DNA of 64,000 nucleotides from Acidobacteria bacterium Ga0077551 (GTDB lineage: Bacteria; Pseudomonadota; Alphaproteobacteria; Caulobacterales; Hyphomonadaceae): the NCBI GenBank assembly GCA_001464545.1, contig LNFC01000016.1, forward strand, positions 1 to 64,000, read 5' to 3'. Made by a program: the position numbers and the translations under genes. The notes beneath the pieces are model-generated. The model was not told where the DNA came from. It did no database searches and saw nothing but the letters and a program-made list of their open reading frames with translations. Below are positions 51,646-60,709 of the stretch, piece after piece (within the stretch, counting starts at the first letter, position 1; every line of letters begins with the position of its first letter).

Positions 51646-52695
51646 ATGCAGGCACAGGACCGGATGAACCCCTCGCAGACGCTTTCGATAGACGCCATGG
51701 GCGGAGACAATGCGCCGCGCATCGTCGTCGACGGGGTTGCCGAGTTCCTGGAAAGCCGCCCGAACATGAAGGCGCTGCTGCACGGCGACGAGGCGCAGCT
51801 CGCGCCCCTGATGGCCGGCCGCGCCGTGCTGCAAGCCCGCGCCACGCTGGTGCATGCCGCCGAAAAGATCACCAGCGACATGAAACCCAGCCAGGCCCTG
51901 CGCCGCGGCAAGGGCACGTCGATGTGGAACGCCGTCGAGGCGATCCGGGACGGCAAGGCGGGGGCGTCTGTTTCGGCCGGCAATACCGGCGCGCTGATGG
52001 CGATGTCGATGCTGATCCTGCGCAAGATGGACGGCGTGCACCGCCCGGCGATGACGGCCGTCTGGCCGACGCTGCGCGGTCGCACGGTGGTTCTGGATGT
52101 CGGCGCCAATGTCGAGGCCGACGCCCAGCAACTCGTCACCTTCGCGATCATGGGCGAAGCCTTCGCACGCGCCACTCTCGGTATCGCAAAGCCGACCGTT
52201 GGCCTGCTGAACATCGGCTCGGAAGAGATGAAGGGCCATGAGGAAGTGCGCGAAGCGCACGAGTGGCTGCGCGCGGCCGGACTTGATCTGGATTATCGTG
52301 GTTTCATCGAAGGAGATGATATCTCGATGGGGATGGTCGATGTCGTCGTCACGGACGGCTTCACCGGAAACGTTGCCCTGAAAACAGGCGAAGGTGTCGC
52401 CCGGATGCTGGCCAGCCACATGCGGGAGGCATTCACGGAAAGTTTGATGTCGAAAGCGGGCGCCGTGCTTGCGATGAACGGCCTGAAGCGCCTCAAATCG
52501 CTTATGGATCCAAGCAACGTGAATGGCGGCGTCCTGCTCGGCCTCGGCGGCATTTCGGTGAAGAGCCATGGCAGCGCCGATGCGCGCGGGTTCGCCCGGG
52601 CGTGTGAAATGGCTGCCGATCTGGCCGCCAGCGATTTCCAGGGCGAGATCGCAGCGAACCTCGGAAAAATTGGAACCGGCGGCGTCGCGGCCTGA
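51646..52695 (+). CDS. plsX: Phosphate acyltransferase
   Basis: A 349-residue peripheral membrane enzyme making acyl-phosphate from acyl-ACP for phospholipid synthesis. Family blocks are [65 protein letters not shown] and [20 protein letters not shown]. The first ATG is used; a second ATG six codons later is equally possible. It is followed by fabH, the usual partner. Confidence 0.96.
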   Translation: MQAQDRMNPSQTLSIDAMGGDNAPRIVVDGVAEFLESRPNMKALLHGDEAQLAPLMAGRAVLQARATLVHAAEKITSDMKPSQALRRGKGTSMWNAVEAIRDGKAGASVSAGNTGALMAMSMLILRKMDGVHRPAMTAVWPTLRGRTVVLDVGANVEADAQQLVTFAIMGEAFARATLGIAKPTVGLLNIGSEEMKGHEEVREAHEWLRAAGLDLDYRGFIEGDDISMGMVDVVVTDGFTGNVALKTGEGVARMLASHMREAFTESLMSKAGAVLAMNGLKRLKSLMDPSNVNGGVLLGLGGISVKSHGSADARGFARACEMAADLAASDFQGEIAANLGKIGTGGVAA

Positions 52696-52722
52696 CGGCG
52701 GCACGCTGGATCGAAAGGAAGG

Positions 52723-53700
52723 ATGAGGATGGCGCGGCGCAGTTTTATTCTCGGTACCGGCAGCTACCTGCCCGAACGCGTACTGACCAACAAGGAACTC
52801 GCCCTGATGGTCGAGACCTCCGATGAGTGGATTCAGGAACGCACGGGCATCCGCCAGCGCCACATCGCCGCTGATGGCGAAGTCACGTCCGACATTGCCA
52901 CCGCCGCCGCACGCCGGGCGCTGGCCGCCGCCGGCATCGACGCATCCCAGATCGACCTGATCGTACTCGCCACGACGACTCCGGATCGCACATTCCCCGC
53001 CACGGCCACCGCCGTGCAGGCGAAGCTCGGCATCACGGGCGGCGCGGCGTTTGACGTTCAGGCCGTCTGTTCGGGTTTCCTGTTCGCGCTCGCGACCGCC
53101 GATTCCATGCTGAAGCAGGGCCTGTTCAAGCGGGCGCTGGTGATTGGCGCCGAGACGTTCACGCGCATCATCGACTGGTCGGACCGGGGCACCTGCGTCC
53201 TGTTCGGCGATGGCGGCGGAGCGGTGGTGATCGAAGTGCGCGTGGGCGAATTCGCCGACGACGAAGGCATCATCACGCACCATATCCGCACCGACGGCTC
53301 GAAGTCGGATCTCCTCTATGTTGATGGCGGCGTCAGCTCCACCGGCACGATCGGGCATGTCCGGATGGAGGGAAACCGCGTCTTCAAACATGCCGTTGCC
53401 AACATCTCCTCGGCCATCGAAACGGTGCTCGCCGAGACAGGACTGACGTCTGCGGACATCGACTGGTTCGTGCCCCACCAGGCCAACAAGCGCATCCTGG
53501 ACGGCGTCGCGAAGAAGCTGAACATCCCGGAAGAGAAGGTCGTCATCACCGTCGACCAGCATGCCAACACCTCGGCGGCGTCCATTCCTCTGGCGCTCGA
53601 CCACGCTGTCCGAACCGGGCGCGCCAAGCCTGGTGACCTCATCCTTTCGGAAGCGATGGGCGGCGGCTTCTCCTGGGGCGCCAGCCTCTTCCGTCTCTAG
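52723..53700 (+). CDS. fabH: 3-oxoacyl-ACP synthase III
   Basis: A 325-residue condensing enzyme that starts fatty acid synthesis from acetyl-CoA and malonyl-ACP. The catalytic Cys116 is in [14 protein letters not shown], the histidine in [10 protein letters not shown] and the asparagine in [14 protein letters not shown]. The length is normal. GAAAGGAAGG precedes the ATG; a second ATG two codons later is possible. It lies 27 bp after plsX. Confidence 0.97.
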   Translation: MRMARRSFILGTGSYLPERVLTNKELALMVETSDEWIQERTGIRQRHIAADGEVTSDIATAAARRALAAAGIDASQIDLIVLATTTPDRTFPATATAVQAKLGITGGAAFDVQAVCSGFLFALATADSMLKQGLFKRALVIGAETFTRIIDWSDRGTCVLFGDGGGAVVIEVRVGEFADDEGIITHHIRTDGSKSDLLYVDGGVSSTGTIGHVRMEGNRVFKHAVANISSAIETVLAETGLTSADIDWFVPHQANKRILDGVAKKLNIPEEKVVITVDQHANTSAASIPLALDHAVRTGRAKPGDLILSEAMGGGFSWGASLFRL

Positions 53701-53791
53701 ACCTGACGGCCTGTTCCAGATTTCACTAACGCGTACGCTAGGAATTCGTTAAGATACCGGGCTTAGGCTTTCATGAAAGGCGAATGGGCAC

Positions 53792-54085
53792 ATGAGCAAC
53801 GAGACCGTTACCCGGGCTGAAGTCACCGATGCCATCGTCCGCGAAGTCGGCGTGACCCGTCAGGAATCGGCGGACCTTCTCGACCGCACCCTCGAACTCA
53901 TCGGCGCCGCGCTCGAGCATGAGGAAGAGGTGAAGCTCGCCCGCTTCGGCAACTTCGTCGTGCGCTCCAAATCTGCCCGCGAAGGGCGCAATCCGAAGAC
54001 CGGCGAAGAGGCCCCCATCGCGGCCCGCCGGGTTGTCACCTTCCGTCCGTCGCCGATGCTCAAGTCGCTCGTCGGCCGCGACTGA
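53792..54085 (+). CDS. ihfA: Integration host factor alpha subunit
   Basis: A 97-residue HU/IHF-family DNA-bending protein. The hydrophobic core (TRAEVTDAIVREVGVTRQESADLLDRTLELI) and the DNA-intercalating arm GRNPKTGEEAPIAARRVVTFRPS are present. It usually pairs with IhfB to shape nucleoprotein complexes in transcription, replication and recombination. It lies 91 bp after fabH and 19 bp before the MerR gene, a conserved alphaproteobacterial order. Confidence 0.95.
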   Translation: MSNETVTRAEVTDAIVREVGVTRQESADLLDRTLELIGAALEHEEEVKLARFGNFVVRSKSAREGRNPKTGEEAPIAARRVVTFRPSPMLKSLVGRD

Positions 54086-54104
54086 ACCTGTCCAGGATGA
54101 CCGA

Positions 54105-54569
54105 ATGACCGCACTCAAATCCCGGATCGAAAAGTCGTCCACTGCCTTCCGGTCGATTGGTGAAGCGGCCAGCGAGCTCGGCCTCGAAACGCATGTGCTG
54201 CGATACTGGGAAACGCGTTTCCCGAAAGACATCCGCCCGATCAAGCGCGACGATGGCCGCCGCATGTTCCGACCGCAGGACATGGATGCGCTGCGCGCCA
54301 TCCGCATCCTGGTGCACGAACGCGGCATGACGCTGAAGGGCGCCAAGACGATTCTGGCGGAGCAGGGGATCGAGGCGGTTCTCGCCGGCACAGCCACCTT
54401 GTCTGCGGCCACCCTCGAAGCGGTGCCGAGCCCGGCGCGCGAGTTGCAGGCAAGCGTTGCCCGCGCCTTTGCTGCGCCGGATCGCAAGACGCGTCTCGAG
54501 GAGGCGCTGCAGGAGCTGACGGACATCAAGGACCGCATCGATGCCGCCCGGGCGCGCAGGGCTGCGTAG
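54105..54569 (+). CDS. MerR-family transcriptional regulator
   Basis: A 154-residue regulator. The N-terminal winged helix reads FRSIGEAASELGLETHVLRYWETRFPKDIRPIKRDDGRRMFRPQDMDALRAI, and a helical C terminus lacks metal-binding cysteines, so it is not a metal sensor. The ATG at 54105 is chosen for AGGA seven bases upstream; an earlier start would lie inside ihfA. It is the usual partner downstream of ihfA in alphaproteobacteria. Its target is unknown. Confidence 0.92.
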   Translation: MTALKSRIEKSSTAFRSIGEAASELGLETHVLRYWETRFPKDIRPIKRDDGRRMFRPQDMDALRAIRILVHERGMTLKGAKTILAEQGIEAVLAGTATLSAATLEAVPSPARELQASVARAFAAPDRKTRLEEALQELTDIKDRIDAARARRAA

Positions 54570-54605
54570 GCTTTTTTCCGTCTCTTTCGGACTCCATTTC
54601 ACGCT

Positions 54606-54668
54606 GTTTCTGTCTCGCGCTTGCGCGTTTCTTTCTCGCTGTTTCTCGTTTCTTTCTCAGTTATTCTC
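54606..54668. repeat. Degenerate 21-bp tandem repeat in a pyrimidine tract
   Basis: Three units begin with GTTTCTGTCTC, GTTTCTTTCTC and GTTTCTTTCTC at 54606, 54627 and 54648, spaced exactly 21 bp, about two turns of DNA. The whole stretch 54570-54680 is pyrimidine-rich on the plus strand, with a T6 run right after the merR stop that may act as part of a terminator (CGCAG-GG-CTGCG precedes it). The third unit overlaps the 3' end of the DUF1203 gene. Confidence 0.6.
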
Positions 54669-55172
54669 ACTTTTTATCGCGTTCCCCGGACGGGCGCAGG
54701 CTGATCCGGCGCGCACGGCTTTCGCCGCGAAGCATCCGTTGCGGGCATAGTGGATGTGCGCGTAGGCGACGTCCTCTCGCTGGAAGCCTTCAGCCAGAAA
54801 GCTGGCAAGCTCCGTGCCCTCGAACACGTCACTGCCGACAATGTTCCCCGGCGCATCGAACAGGCGGGCCGAGATCAGCCGTCTCCGGATGGCGAACGGC
54901 ACGTCGCCTGGGTCGGGCTCGGCTTGCGCTGCATGTTCGCGCACACAGATGGCGTGGCTGGCGCGATAGGGCGTGTCAGTGTCGAGATGCGTGTAGTTGA
55001 GCAGCAGGACCGTTTCGCCGGCGACCGCATCCTCAAGGCTGACCCGGCACGGCATGCCTGCGACAGCGTCCGGGTCCATGCGGCGCGCGCGCTGCGCAGC
55101 GAGGGCTTCGTCGGACAGGGCGAACAGGCCCTCGAACTCGGACCTGGGCAAGGCAAGGATGCGGAAAGTCAT
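54657..55172 (-). CDS. DUF1203 domain protein
   Basis: A 171-residue protein. The order [69 protein letters not shown] and [19 protein letters not shown] is the DUF1203 pattern, whose function is unknown. The start at 55172 gives the family N terminus and has AGGAG upstream; the longer frame reaches into the tRNA-Pro region. The last few codons run into the pyrimidine repeat. It is a single gene. Confidence 0.87.
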   Translation of the reverse strand: MTFRILALPRSEFEGLFALSDEALAAQRARRMDPDAVAGMPCRVSLEDAVAGETVLLLNYTHLDTDTPYRASHAICVREHAAQAEPDPGDVPFAIRRRLISARLFDAPGNIVGSDVFEGTELASFLAEGFQREDVAYAHIHYARNGCFAAKAVRAGSACARPGNAIKSENN

Positions 55173-55318
55173 GGGCGGCTCCTGTGGACGTCTGGAGCTG
55201 CATCCTGGCGCGCGGGGCGTAGCCGATCGACCCGGTTCTTGCGGTTCGCGTTGAAAGCAGGCGGCCGGAACATGCAGGTTGCAGCGGCGGTAGGGTTTGC
55301 CTATACAGCGCGTTCGGT

Positions 55319-55395
55319 CGGAGCGTAGCGCAGCCCGGTAGCGCACTAGTCTGGGGGACTAGGGGTCGGAGGTTCGAATCCTCTCGTTCCGACCA
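55319..55395 (+). tRNA. tRNA-Pro (anticodon GGG)
   Basis: A 77-nt cloverleaf with encoded CCA. The acceptor stem CGGAGCG pairs with CGTTCCG. The anticodon stem CTAGT/ACTAG holds the loop CTGGGGG with anticodon GGG at 55353-55355. The T arm is GGAGG-TTCGAAT-CCTCT-like and canonical. The 3' end is followed by a run of seven A's. Confidence 0.96.
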
Positions 55396-55410
55396 AAAAA
55401 ACCCAACAAT

Positions 55411-55857
55411 TCAGCCCAGCACCGCATGCCGCAGCGCCCGGGCGTCCCACAGTGCGTTGTGCTGCACGGCGTCCGTGATTTCGCTGGGGTAGGCCGAGGC
55501 ATGCAGGAGCCGCAGGGTGAGGTCCGGTATCTTCACCATCTGGCCGGGGGCGATGATCAGGCATTGCATCAGGTGCATCAGGTCTTCCGGCCAGTCGGCG
55601 ACCACGGTCGGCGCCGGATCGCTGGCGAGGAAGGCCTGGATCGCCCGGCCGAACCGCGCGAGCGGCAGCACGGTGGGCCGCGCGTCCGAGAGGGACAGGA
55701 AGGGCAGCACGTGCTCGGCCACCCAGTCATGCGCGTCCATCGCGTTCAGTTCGTCCTCGGGCCGCACGAGGTAGAGCTCACCGGCCTCACTCGAGAGGGC
55801 GAGGCTGATGAGCTCTCCGCCGAAGCCGTTGAACTCGCAATCGAGGCAGTAGAGCAA
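55411..55857 (-). CDS. DEDDh-type 3'-5' exonuclease
   Basis: A 148-residue protein of the RNase T/oligoribonuclease-like superfamily. The catalytic set is present: CLDCEFNGFG (Asp and Glu of motif I), the aspartate in VVADWPEDLMHL (motif II) and HNALWDARALRHAV (motif III, His and Asp). It is short and lacks extra domains. I start it at the TTG at 55857, right before the first strand, since no ATG exists there and the longer frame lies inside the peptidase gene. It begins five bases after the peptidase stop. Confidence 0.82.
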   Translation of the reverse strand: MLYCLDCEFNGFGGELISLALSSEAGELYLVRPEDELNAMDAHDWVAEHVLPFLSLSDARPTVLPLARFGRAIQAFLASDPAPTVVADWPEDLMHLMQCLIIAPGQMVKIPDLTLRLLHASAYPSEITDAVQHNALWDARALRHAVLG

Positions 55858-55862
55858 GCGCC

Positions 55863-58091
55863 CTACTCCGGGGTCGAGAGGTCGACGGAGTCGATCTTGC
55901 CGGCCGCCGCGAGGGCGAAGGCGTACTCGATCGCCGTTTCCTTCAGGCCTTCGAACCTGCCCGAGGCGCCGTAATGGCCCGCGTCCATGTTGATGCGTAG
56001 GAAGTAGGGGCCGGCGCCCGGGGCTTCGTGGCGCAGCTTGGCGGCCCACTTGGACGGCTCCCAATAGGTGACCCGCGGATCCGTCACGCCGCCGGTGATC
56101 AGCATCGGCGGATAGTCGAGCTTGGTGACTTGGTCATACGGGCTGTAGGCGAGGATCGTGTCATACGCCTTTTCGTCCGTGAGAGGATTACCCCATTCCG
56201 GCCATTCCGGCGGGGTAAGCGGCAGGCTCTCGTCCGACATCGTATTCAGCACATCGACGAACGGCACCGCCGCGATGATGCCGCCGAACAGCGTGGGATC
56301 CATGTTCGCCGCGGCGCCCATCAACAGGCCGCCGGCGGAGCCGCCCTGGCCGATCAGTTTGCCGCGCGTGGTGTAGCCCTTGTCGACAAGGTGCTGACCG
56401 GCCGCGATATAGTCCTTGAAGGTGTTGGTCTTCTTGTCGAGCTTGCCATCGAGATACCACTGGTAACCCTTGGCCATCTCGCCGCGCGGATTAACGATGG
56501 CGTAGATGAAGCCGCGGTCGACGAGGCTGAGGCGACCGGTGCGGAAGTCCGCCGGGATGGTGATGCCGTAGGAGCCATAGCCGTAGAGCAGCACCGGCGC
56601 GGTGCCGTCGACGGGCGTATCCTTGTGGCGCAGCAACGTGACCGGAACCTCCGCGCCGTCCCACGAAGGCGCCATGATGCGCTCGACGACATAGTCGGCC
56701 GGGTTGTGGCCGGACGGGACTTCGCGGGTCTTGCGCAGCACACGCTCGCGCGTGTCGAGGTTGTAGTCGATCACCTGGTCGGGCGTGGTCGGCGAGGCAT
56801 AGTCGAAGCGCAGCACGGGCACGTCGTATTCGTAGCCGCCGGCGAGGCCGAGATCGAACGCTGCTTCATCGAAGCTGATGGCGTGGCTGTCGGTCATGCC
56901 CTTCTTGTGGATGACGATGCGGGGCAGGCCGCCTTCGCGTTCCATGAGCGTGAGGTAGTCTTTCTGGGCGTGCGTGCCGAGCAGCAGCGTGCCGGGACGA
57001 TGCGGGATGACATCCTGCCAGCCGGCGCGCGAGGTGGACGACAGGGGCGCCTTGACCAGCTTGAAGTCCACGGCGCCGTCGGTGTTGGTGGAGATGTAGA
57101 AAGCGCCGTCCCAGTGCGTGACCGAATACTGGATGTCTGTTTCGCGCGGCGCGACTGTGCGCAGTTTCGGGTTCAGCTCGTCTGCGGGGAACCAGTGTAC
57201 TTCGCTGGTCGTGTGTCCGCCGGCGGAGATGAAGATCAACTCTTCGCTTTCGCTGGTTTCAAGGCCGACGAAGAAGCCGGGGTCTTTCTCTTCATAGATC
57301 AGCGTGTCGGCGCCGGTTGCGAGGTCGCGCTGGTAGACGGCGGCGGGGCGGTTGTTGGCGTCGCGCAGCACCCAGAAGATCGCCTTGCCGGTCGCGCTCC
57401 ACTCGAAATCGCCATAGCCATTCTCGATCAGCACGCCGGTGTCTTCGCCGGTCTCGATGTTCTTTACACGGATCTCGTAGAATTCGCTGCCTTTGGTGTC
57501 CGTGCCATACGCGAGGTACTTATGGTCGGGTGAGGCTTCGATGTCGCCGAAGGCGAAATAGTCCTGGTCCTTGCCCATCGCGTCGCCGTCGAGAAGGATC
57601 GTCTCCTCGCCGGCGCCGGTGAAGGCGTCCGCTGCCGGCTTGCGGGCGTAGACGGCATACTCGCCGCCTTCGCGGAAGCGCGTGTAGTAGGCCCAGCCGC
57701 CATGGATCGACGGAACGGAGCTGTCGTCTTCCTTGATGCGGCCGCGCATCTCGTTGAACAGCTCGTCGCGCAGCGCGGTCGTCGTGTCTTCGACGCGCGC
57801 TTTCGTGTAGGCGTTCTCCGCTTCCAGATAGCCGCGGATTTCCGGCTTCAGCAGCGACGGATCGCGCATCACTTCCTGCCAGTTCTCGTCCTTCAGCCAG
57901 TTGTACGGATCATTGCGCGTGCGGCCGAGCTGCGTGATCTCATGGTCCACCCGGGCGGCGACCGGCGGCTCCGGCAGGCTCGCGGTATCAGCCGACAGCG
58001 TGGCAGGCTCGGTCGTGTCTTTGGTCATCATACATCCGGAAAGCAGGGTCGTTGCGGCCACGAGGCCGGCGACGTGAACAACAAGGCGCAT
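55863..58091 (-). CDS. Prolyl oligopeptidase family lipoprotein (oligopeptidase B-like, S9A)
   Basis: A 742-residue serine peptidase with a lipoprotein signal (lipobox LSGC), so it acts on the periplasmic side. The N-terminal beta-propeller covers about residues 100-460. The hydrolase domain follows, with the nucleophile Ser585 in GQGGSAGGLLMG and His706 in MDAGHYGASGRF; the acid aspartate lies in GGVTDPRVTYWE. The sequence is closest to oligopeptidase B, which cuts short peptides after basic residues, but the lipid anchor differs from the cytoplasmic E. coli enzyme. It may process peptides taken up by this protein-degrading lineage. Confidence 0.93.
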   Translation of the reverse strand: MRLVVHVAGLVAATTLLSGCMMTKDTTEPATLSADTASLPEPPVAARVDHEITQLGRTRNDPYNWLKDENWQEVMRDPSLLKPEIRGYLEAENAYTKARVEDTTTALRDELFNEMRGRIKEDDSSVPSIHGGWAYYTRFREGGEYAVYARKPAADAFTGAGEETILLDGDAMGKDQDYFAFGDIEASPDHKYLAYGTDTKGSEFYEIRVKNIETGEDTGVLIENGYGDFEWSATGKAIFWVLRDANNRPAAVYQRDLATGADTLIYEEKDPGFFVGLETSESEELIFISAGGHTTSEVHWFPADELNPKLRTVAPRETDIQYSVTHWDGAFYISTNTDGAVDFKLVKAPLSSTSRAGWQDVIPHRPGTLLLGTHAQKDYLTLMEREGGLPRIVIHKKGMTDSHAISFDEAAFDLGLAGGYEYDVPVLRFDYASPTTPDQVIDYNLDTRERVLRKTREVPSGHNPADYVVERIMAPSWDGAEVPVTLLRHKDTPVDGTAPVLLYGYGSYGITIPADFRTGRLSLVDRGFIYAIVNPRGEMAKGYQWYLDGKLDKKTNTFKDYIAAGQHLVDKGYTTRGKLIGQGGSAGGLLMGAAANMDPTLFGGIIAAVPFVDVLNTMSDESLPLTPPEWPEWGNPLTDEKAYDTILAYSPYDQVTKLDYPPMLITGGVTDPRVTYWEPSKWAAKLRHEAPGAGPYFLRINMDAGHYGASGRFEGLKETAIEYAFALAAAGKIDSVDLSTPE

Positions 58092-58152
58092 GGAAGGCTC
58101 CGCTTATCGATAAACGCGACAGTGGATCACGCCGGCGGGACCTGTCCAGCGT

Positions 58153-58560
58153 TTATTCGGAGGGCTTGAAATCCAGCACGGCGCCGTTGATGCACCAGCG
58201 TTCGCCGGTCGGCGGGGGGCCGTCCTTGAACACGTGGCCCTGGTGCAGACCGCAGGTCGCGCAGTGGCATTCGGTGCGTGGATAGATCATCTTGAAGTCG
58301 GTCGAGGTGCCGATCGCGGCGGGGTTGATCGGCTGCCAGTAGCTGGGCCAGCCGGTGCCGGATTCGAACTTGTGCTCGGACGACCAGAGCGCCGTGCCGC
58401 AGCCCTTGCAATGATAAATGCCGGCGCGTTTCTCGTCCTGGAAGTTGCCGGGGGTGAAGGCGCGCTCGGTGCCGTCTTTCACGCCGACGCGGTAGGCCTC
58501 GGGGTCGAGGAGTGCGCGCCATTCGGCGTCGGTGCGTGAAATCCTGGTGGTCTTGGTCAT
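58153..58560 (-). CDS. msrB: Peptide-methionine (R)-S-oxide reductase
   Basis: A 135-residue repair enzyme reducing methionine-R-sulfoxide in proteins. Zinc is bound by Cys51/Cys54 and Cys100/Cys103, and the catalytic Cys123 is in RWCINGAVLDF. The blocks SGTGWPSYWQPI and RTECHCATCGLHQGHVF are diagnostic. There is no signal peptide, so it is cytoplasmic. A single-gene unit between the peptidase and MaoC genes. Confidence 0.96.
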   Translation of the reverse strand: MTKTTRISRTDAEWRALLDPEAYRVGVKDGTERAFTPGNFQDEKRAGIYHCKGCGTALWSSEHKFESGTGWPSYWQPINPAAIGTSTDFKMIYPRTECHCATCGLHQGHVFKDGPPPTGERWCINGAVLDFKPSE

Positions 58561-58604
58561 CGGGGGCGCTCCATCCTTGGCTCGCCCCCAATATAGGGAC
58601 GAGA

Positions 58605-59060
58605 TCAGCCGTAGAGAACGGTAATCGACTCAGCGACCAGCGCCGGGCGGTCCTTGCCGTCGATTTCGACGGTCGCTTCCATCTTCATCTGCTTGCCGCC
58701 GGACTTGGCCTCGACCGACAGGCATTTCTGGCGCAGGCGCACTTTCGAGCCGACGGGCACCATGTTGGTGAAGCGGACCTTGTCGGAGCCGTAGTTGATG
58801 CCGCGGGTGACGCCCTCGACGCGGAGGACTTCGGCGCCGAGCATCGGCAGCAGCGACAGGGTGAGGAAGCCGTGCGCGATGGGGCCGCCCATCAGCTTGG
58901 TGGCGCGCTCGACATCGACGTGGATCCACTGGTGGTCACCGGTCGCCTCGGCGAACAGGTTGACGCGGTTCTGGTCGATCAAGTGCCAGTCGGACACGCC
59001 GACTTCCTGGCCGGCGAGCGATTCGAGATCGGCGTAGGCGATGGTACGGGGATTGGCCAT
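58605..59060 (-). CDS. MaoC-like enoyl-CoA hydratase
   Basis: A 151-residue hot-dog-fold hydratase. The catalytic Asp/His pair is in FAEATGDHQWIHVDVERA, followed by GPIAHGFLTLSLLP. Such enzymes hydrate trans-2-enoyl-CoA to (R)-3-hydroxyacyl-CoA, linking fatty acid breakdown with other acyl pathways. The ATG at 59060 has AAGGAGG upstream; the longer frame reaches into the neighbouring gene. Confidence 0.92.
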   Translation of the reverse strand: MANPRTIAYADLESLAGQEVGVSDWHLIDQNRVNLFAEATGDHQWIHVDVERATKLMGGPIAHGFLTLSLLPMLGAEVLRVEGVTRGINYGSDKVRFTNMVPVGSKVRLRQKCLSVEAKSGGKQMKMEATVEIDGKDRPALVAESITVLYG

Positions 59061-59193
59061 GGGTTCCTCCTTGAGTGGTTTTGCCTGTTCTGGCGCGGCC
59101 CCGGCGCCTGCGCAAGGTTTACGATGGGGCAAGGCCCCAGTTGACGCCGCCACGCTGCCTCGCAAGGGTAATCGGGCCCACGCCGGAGACGCC

Positions 59194-59556
59194 ATGACCT
59201 CGCCCGCCACCCTCTCACAGACGTTTGCGCCGGGCACGCCGGGGCAGGCGCGGCTGATCTACTGGGGCCTGCTGCTCGGGCTGATCCTGCCGGGCGTCAA
59301 CTTCGTCGCGGCCGGCTTTGCCTGGCATGCCCAGGGCCGGGGCGACGATCTGGTGCGCAGCCACCTTGCCAACCAGATCAGCATCTTCTGGCGCAGCGTC
59401 GTCTATGTGCTGGCCGGTCTCGTGTTGACGTATTTCCTGTTCGGCGTGCTGCTGATCATGGCGACCATCATATGGTACATCCTCCGTGTCCTGAAGGGTC
59501 TGAAGGCGCTGGCGGCAGGCCTGCCGCCGGAGAACCCGCAGAGCTGGCTGTTTTGA
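59194..59556 (+). CDS. DUF4870-like small membrane protein
   Basis: A 120-residue protein with three hydrophobic stretches (about residues 20-42, 66-85, 86-100 merging into one long hairpin). The middle block WHAQGRGDDLVRSHLANQISIFWRSVVY matches the DUF4870/YtxG-like family of small membrane proteins. No function is known. The last 89 bp overlap, convergently, the 3' end of the broken aminotransferase gene. Confidence 0.78.
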   Translation: MTSPATLSQTFAPGTPGQARLIYWGLLLGLILPGVNFVAAGFAWHAQGRGDDLVRSHLANQISIFWRSVVYVLAGLVLTYFLFGVLLIMATIIWYILRVLKGLKALAAGLPPENPQSWLF

Positions 59557-60705
59557 CGCGCCAGCCGAGATGGCGGTCCAGCGCGGACAGGAAACGCGCG
59601 ATGTCGTTTTCGGAGGTGAACAGGTGCGGCGTGATGCGAAGGCGGTTGCCGCGCTTCGAGACGTAGATGTTCTCGGCCTTGAGCCGCGCTGTCAGGTCGC
59701 CGGGCGCTGTGTCCGGCAGCAGGGCGCCGAGATAGTGTGGGCCCCGGTCCGCCTCGGGGCCTGTGGTCAGCCCGCAGGCCTCAAGTGCCTCTGCCAGCGC
59801 CCGGTTCTGGTGCGCCAGCGTTGCTTCGATGTTGGCGACGCCCCAGTTGAGGATCAGTTGAACCGAGGCTTGCAAAGCGGGCAGCAGGGCGAAGTTCGAC
59901 CGTTCGCCCATGTCGTAACGTTCCGCACCCGGAGCATAGGCGTCGGTGTAATCGATCAGGCGCGAGAAGTCTGACGCGCCTTCGCGGGTGATCCAGTTCT
60001 GCTCCAGCGGCTTGCCGCCGCGCCGGTATGGCGCAGCATAGAGGAAGCCTGTCGCATAGGGCCCCAGCAGCCACTTGTATCCTGCCGCCACCGCGAAATC
60101 CGGCTGTACCTCGCGCACGTCGAACGTCATCGCGCCGCAGCTCTGCGTCAGGTCCAGCACCAGCGCGGCGCCGACCTCGCGGCACCGCGCGCCGATGGCG
60201 ACGAGGTCGATCCTTGCGCCGTCTGTCCACCGCACCTGCGGACAGGCGACCAGTGCGGTGTCTGGGGTGATGGCGCCGAGCAGGGCGTCGGAGAGAGACT
60301 CGTTGCCGCGCGCCGCAACCGTTTCGATCACCGCGCCGCTCTGACGCGCGTGGTCGCGCCACGTATAGACGTTGGAGGGAAACTGGTGCTCGAGCAGCAG
60401 GATCTTCTGGCCCTTCGCCAGCGGCAGGTTGCGCGCCGCCGTGGCGAGGCCGTAGCTGGCCGAGGGCACGAAGGCGATGCCGCCTCATCCGCGCCGATCA
60501 GGGCGGCGAGCAAAGGACGCAGCCGCCTGGTGTCCTCGAAAAAGTCCGTGTCCGGAATGGTCCACGGTCGCAGCTTGCGCGCCAGACCGCGCTGGCCCGC
60601 TTCTGAGGCGGCCATGGGCAGAGGGCCCATGGTCGCGACATTCAGGTAAGCGACATCGGCCGGGATGTCGAACAGGTGACGCTGATTGGAGATCAGCTGC
60701 GCCAT
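59468..60705 (-). pseudogene. Class V aminotransferase gene with a frameshift
   Basis: A PLP-dependent enzyme of the cysteine desulfurase/kynureninase-like class V group. The first 77 residues (MAQLISNQRHLFDIPADVAYLN to LIGADEAA) are in one frame and the rest, from about PSASYGLATAARNLPLAKGQ, in another. The reading is restored by one extra base near 60478, in the run GGCGGCATCGCC on the coding strand, so a single-base loss is the simplest cause. The PLP lysine is in VAAGYKWLLGP and is intact, as are VLDLTQSCGA and NRLRITPHLF. The C terminus has an odd extension (SAGSPAAGLPPAPSDPSGHG) overlapping DUF4870, suggesting that the original stop is lost too. Either recent decay or a sequencing error. 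It starts 4 bp after the acyl-CoA synthetase stop. Confidence 0.8.
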
Positions 60706-60709
60706 CGCG

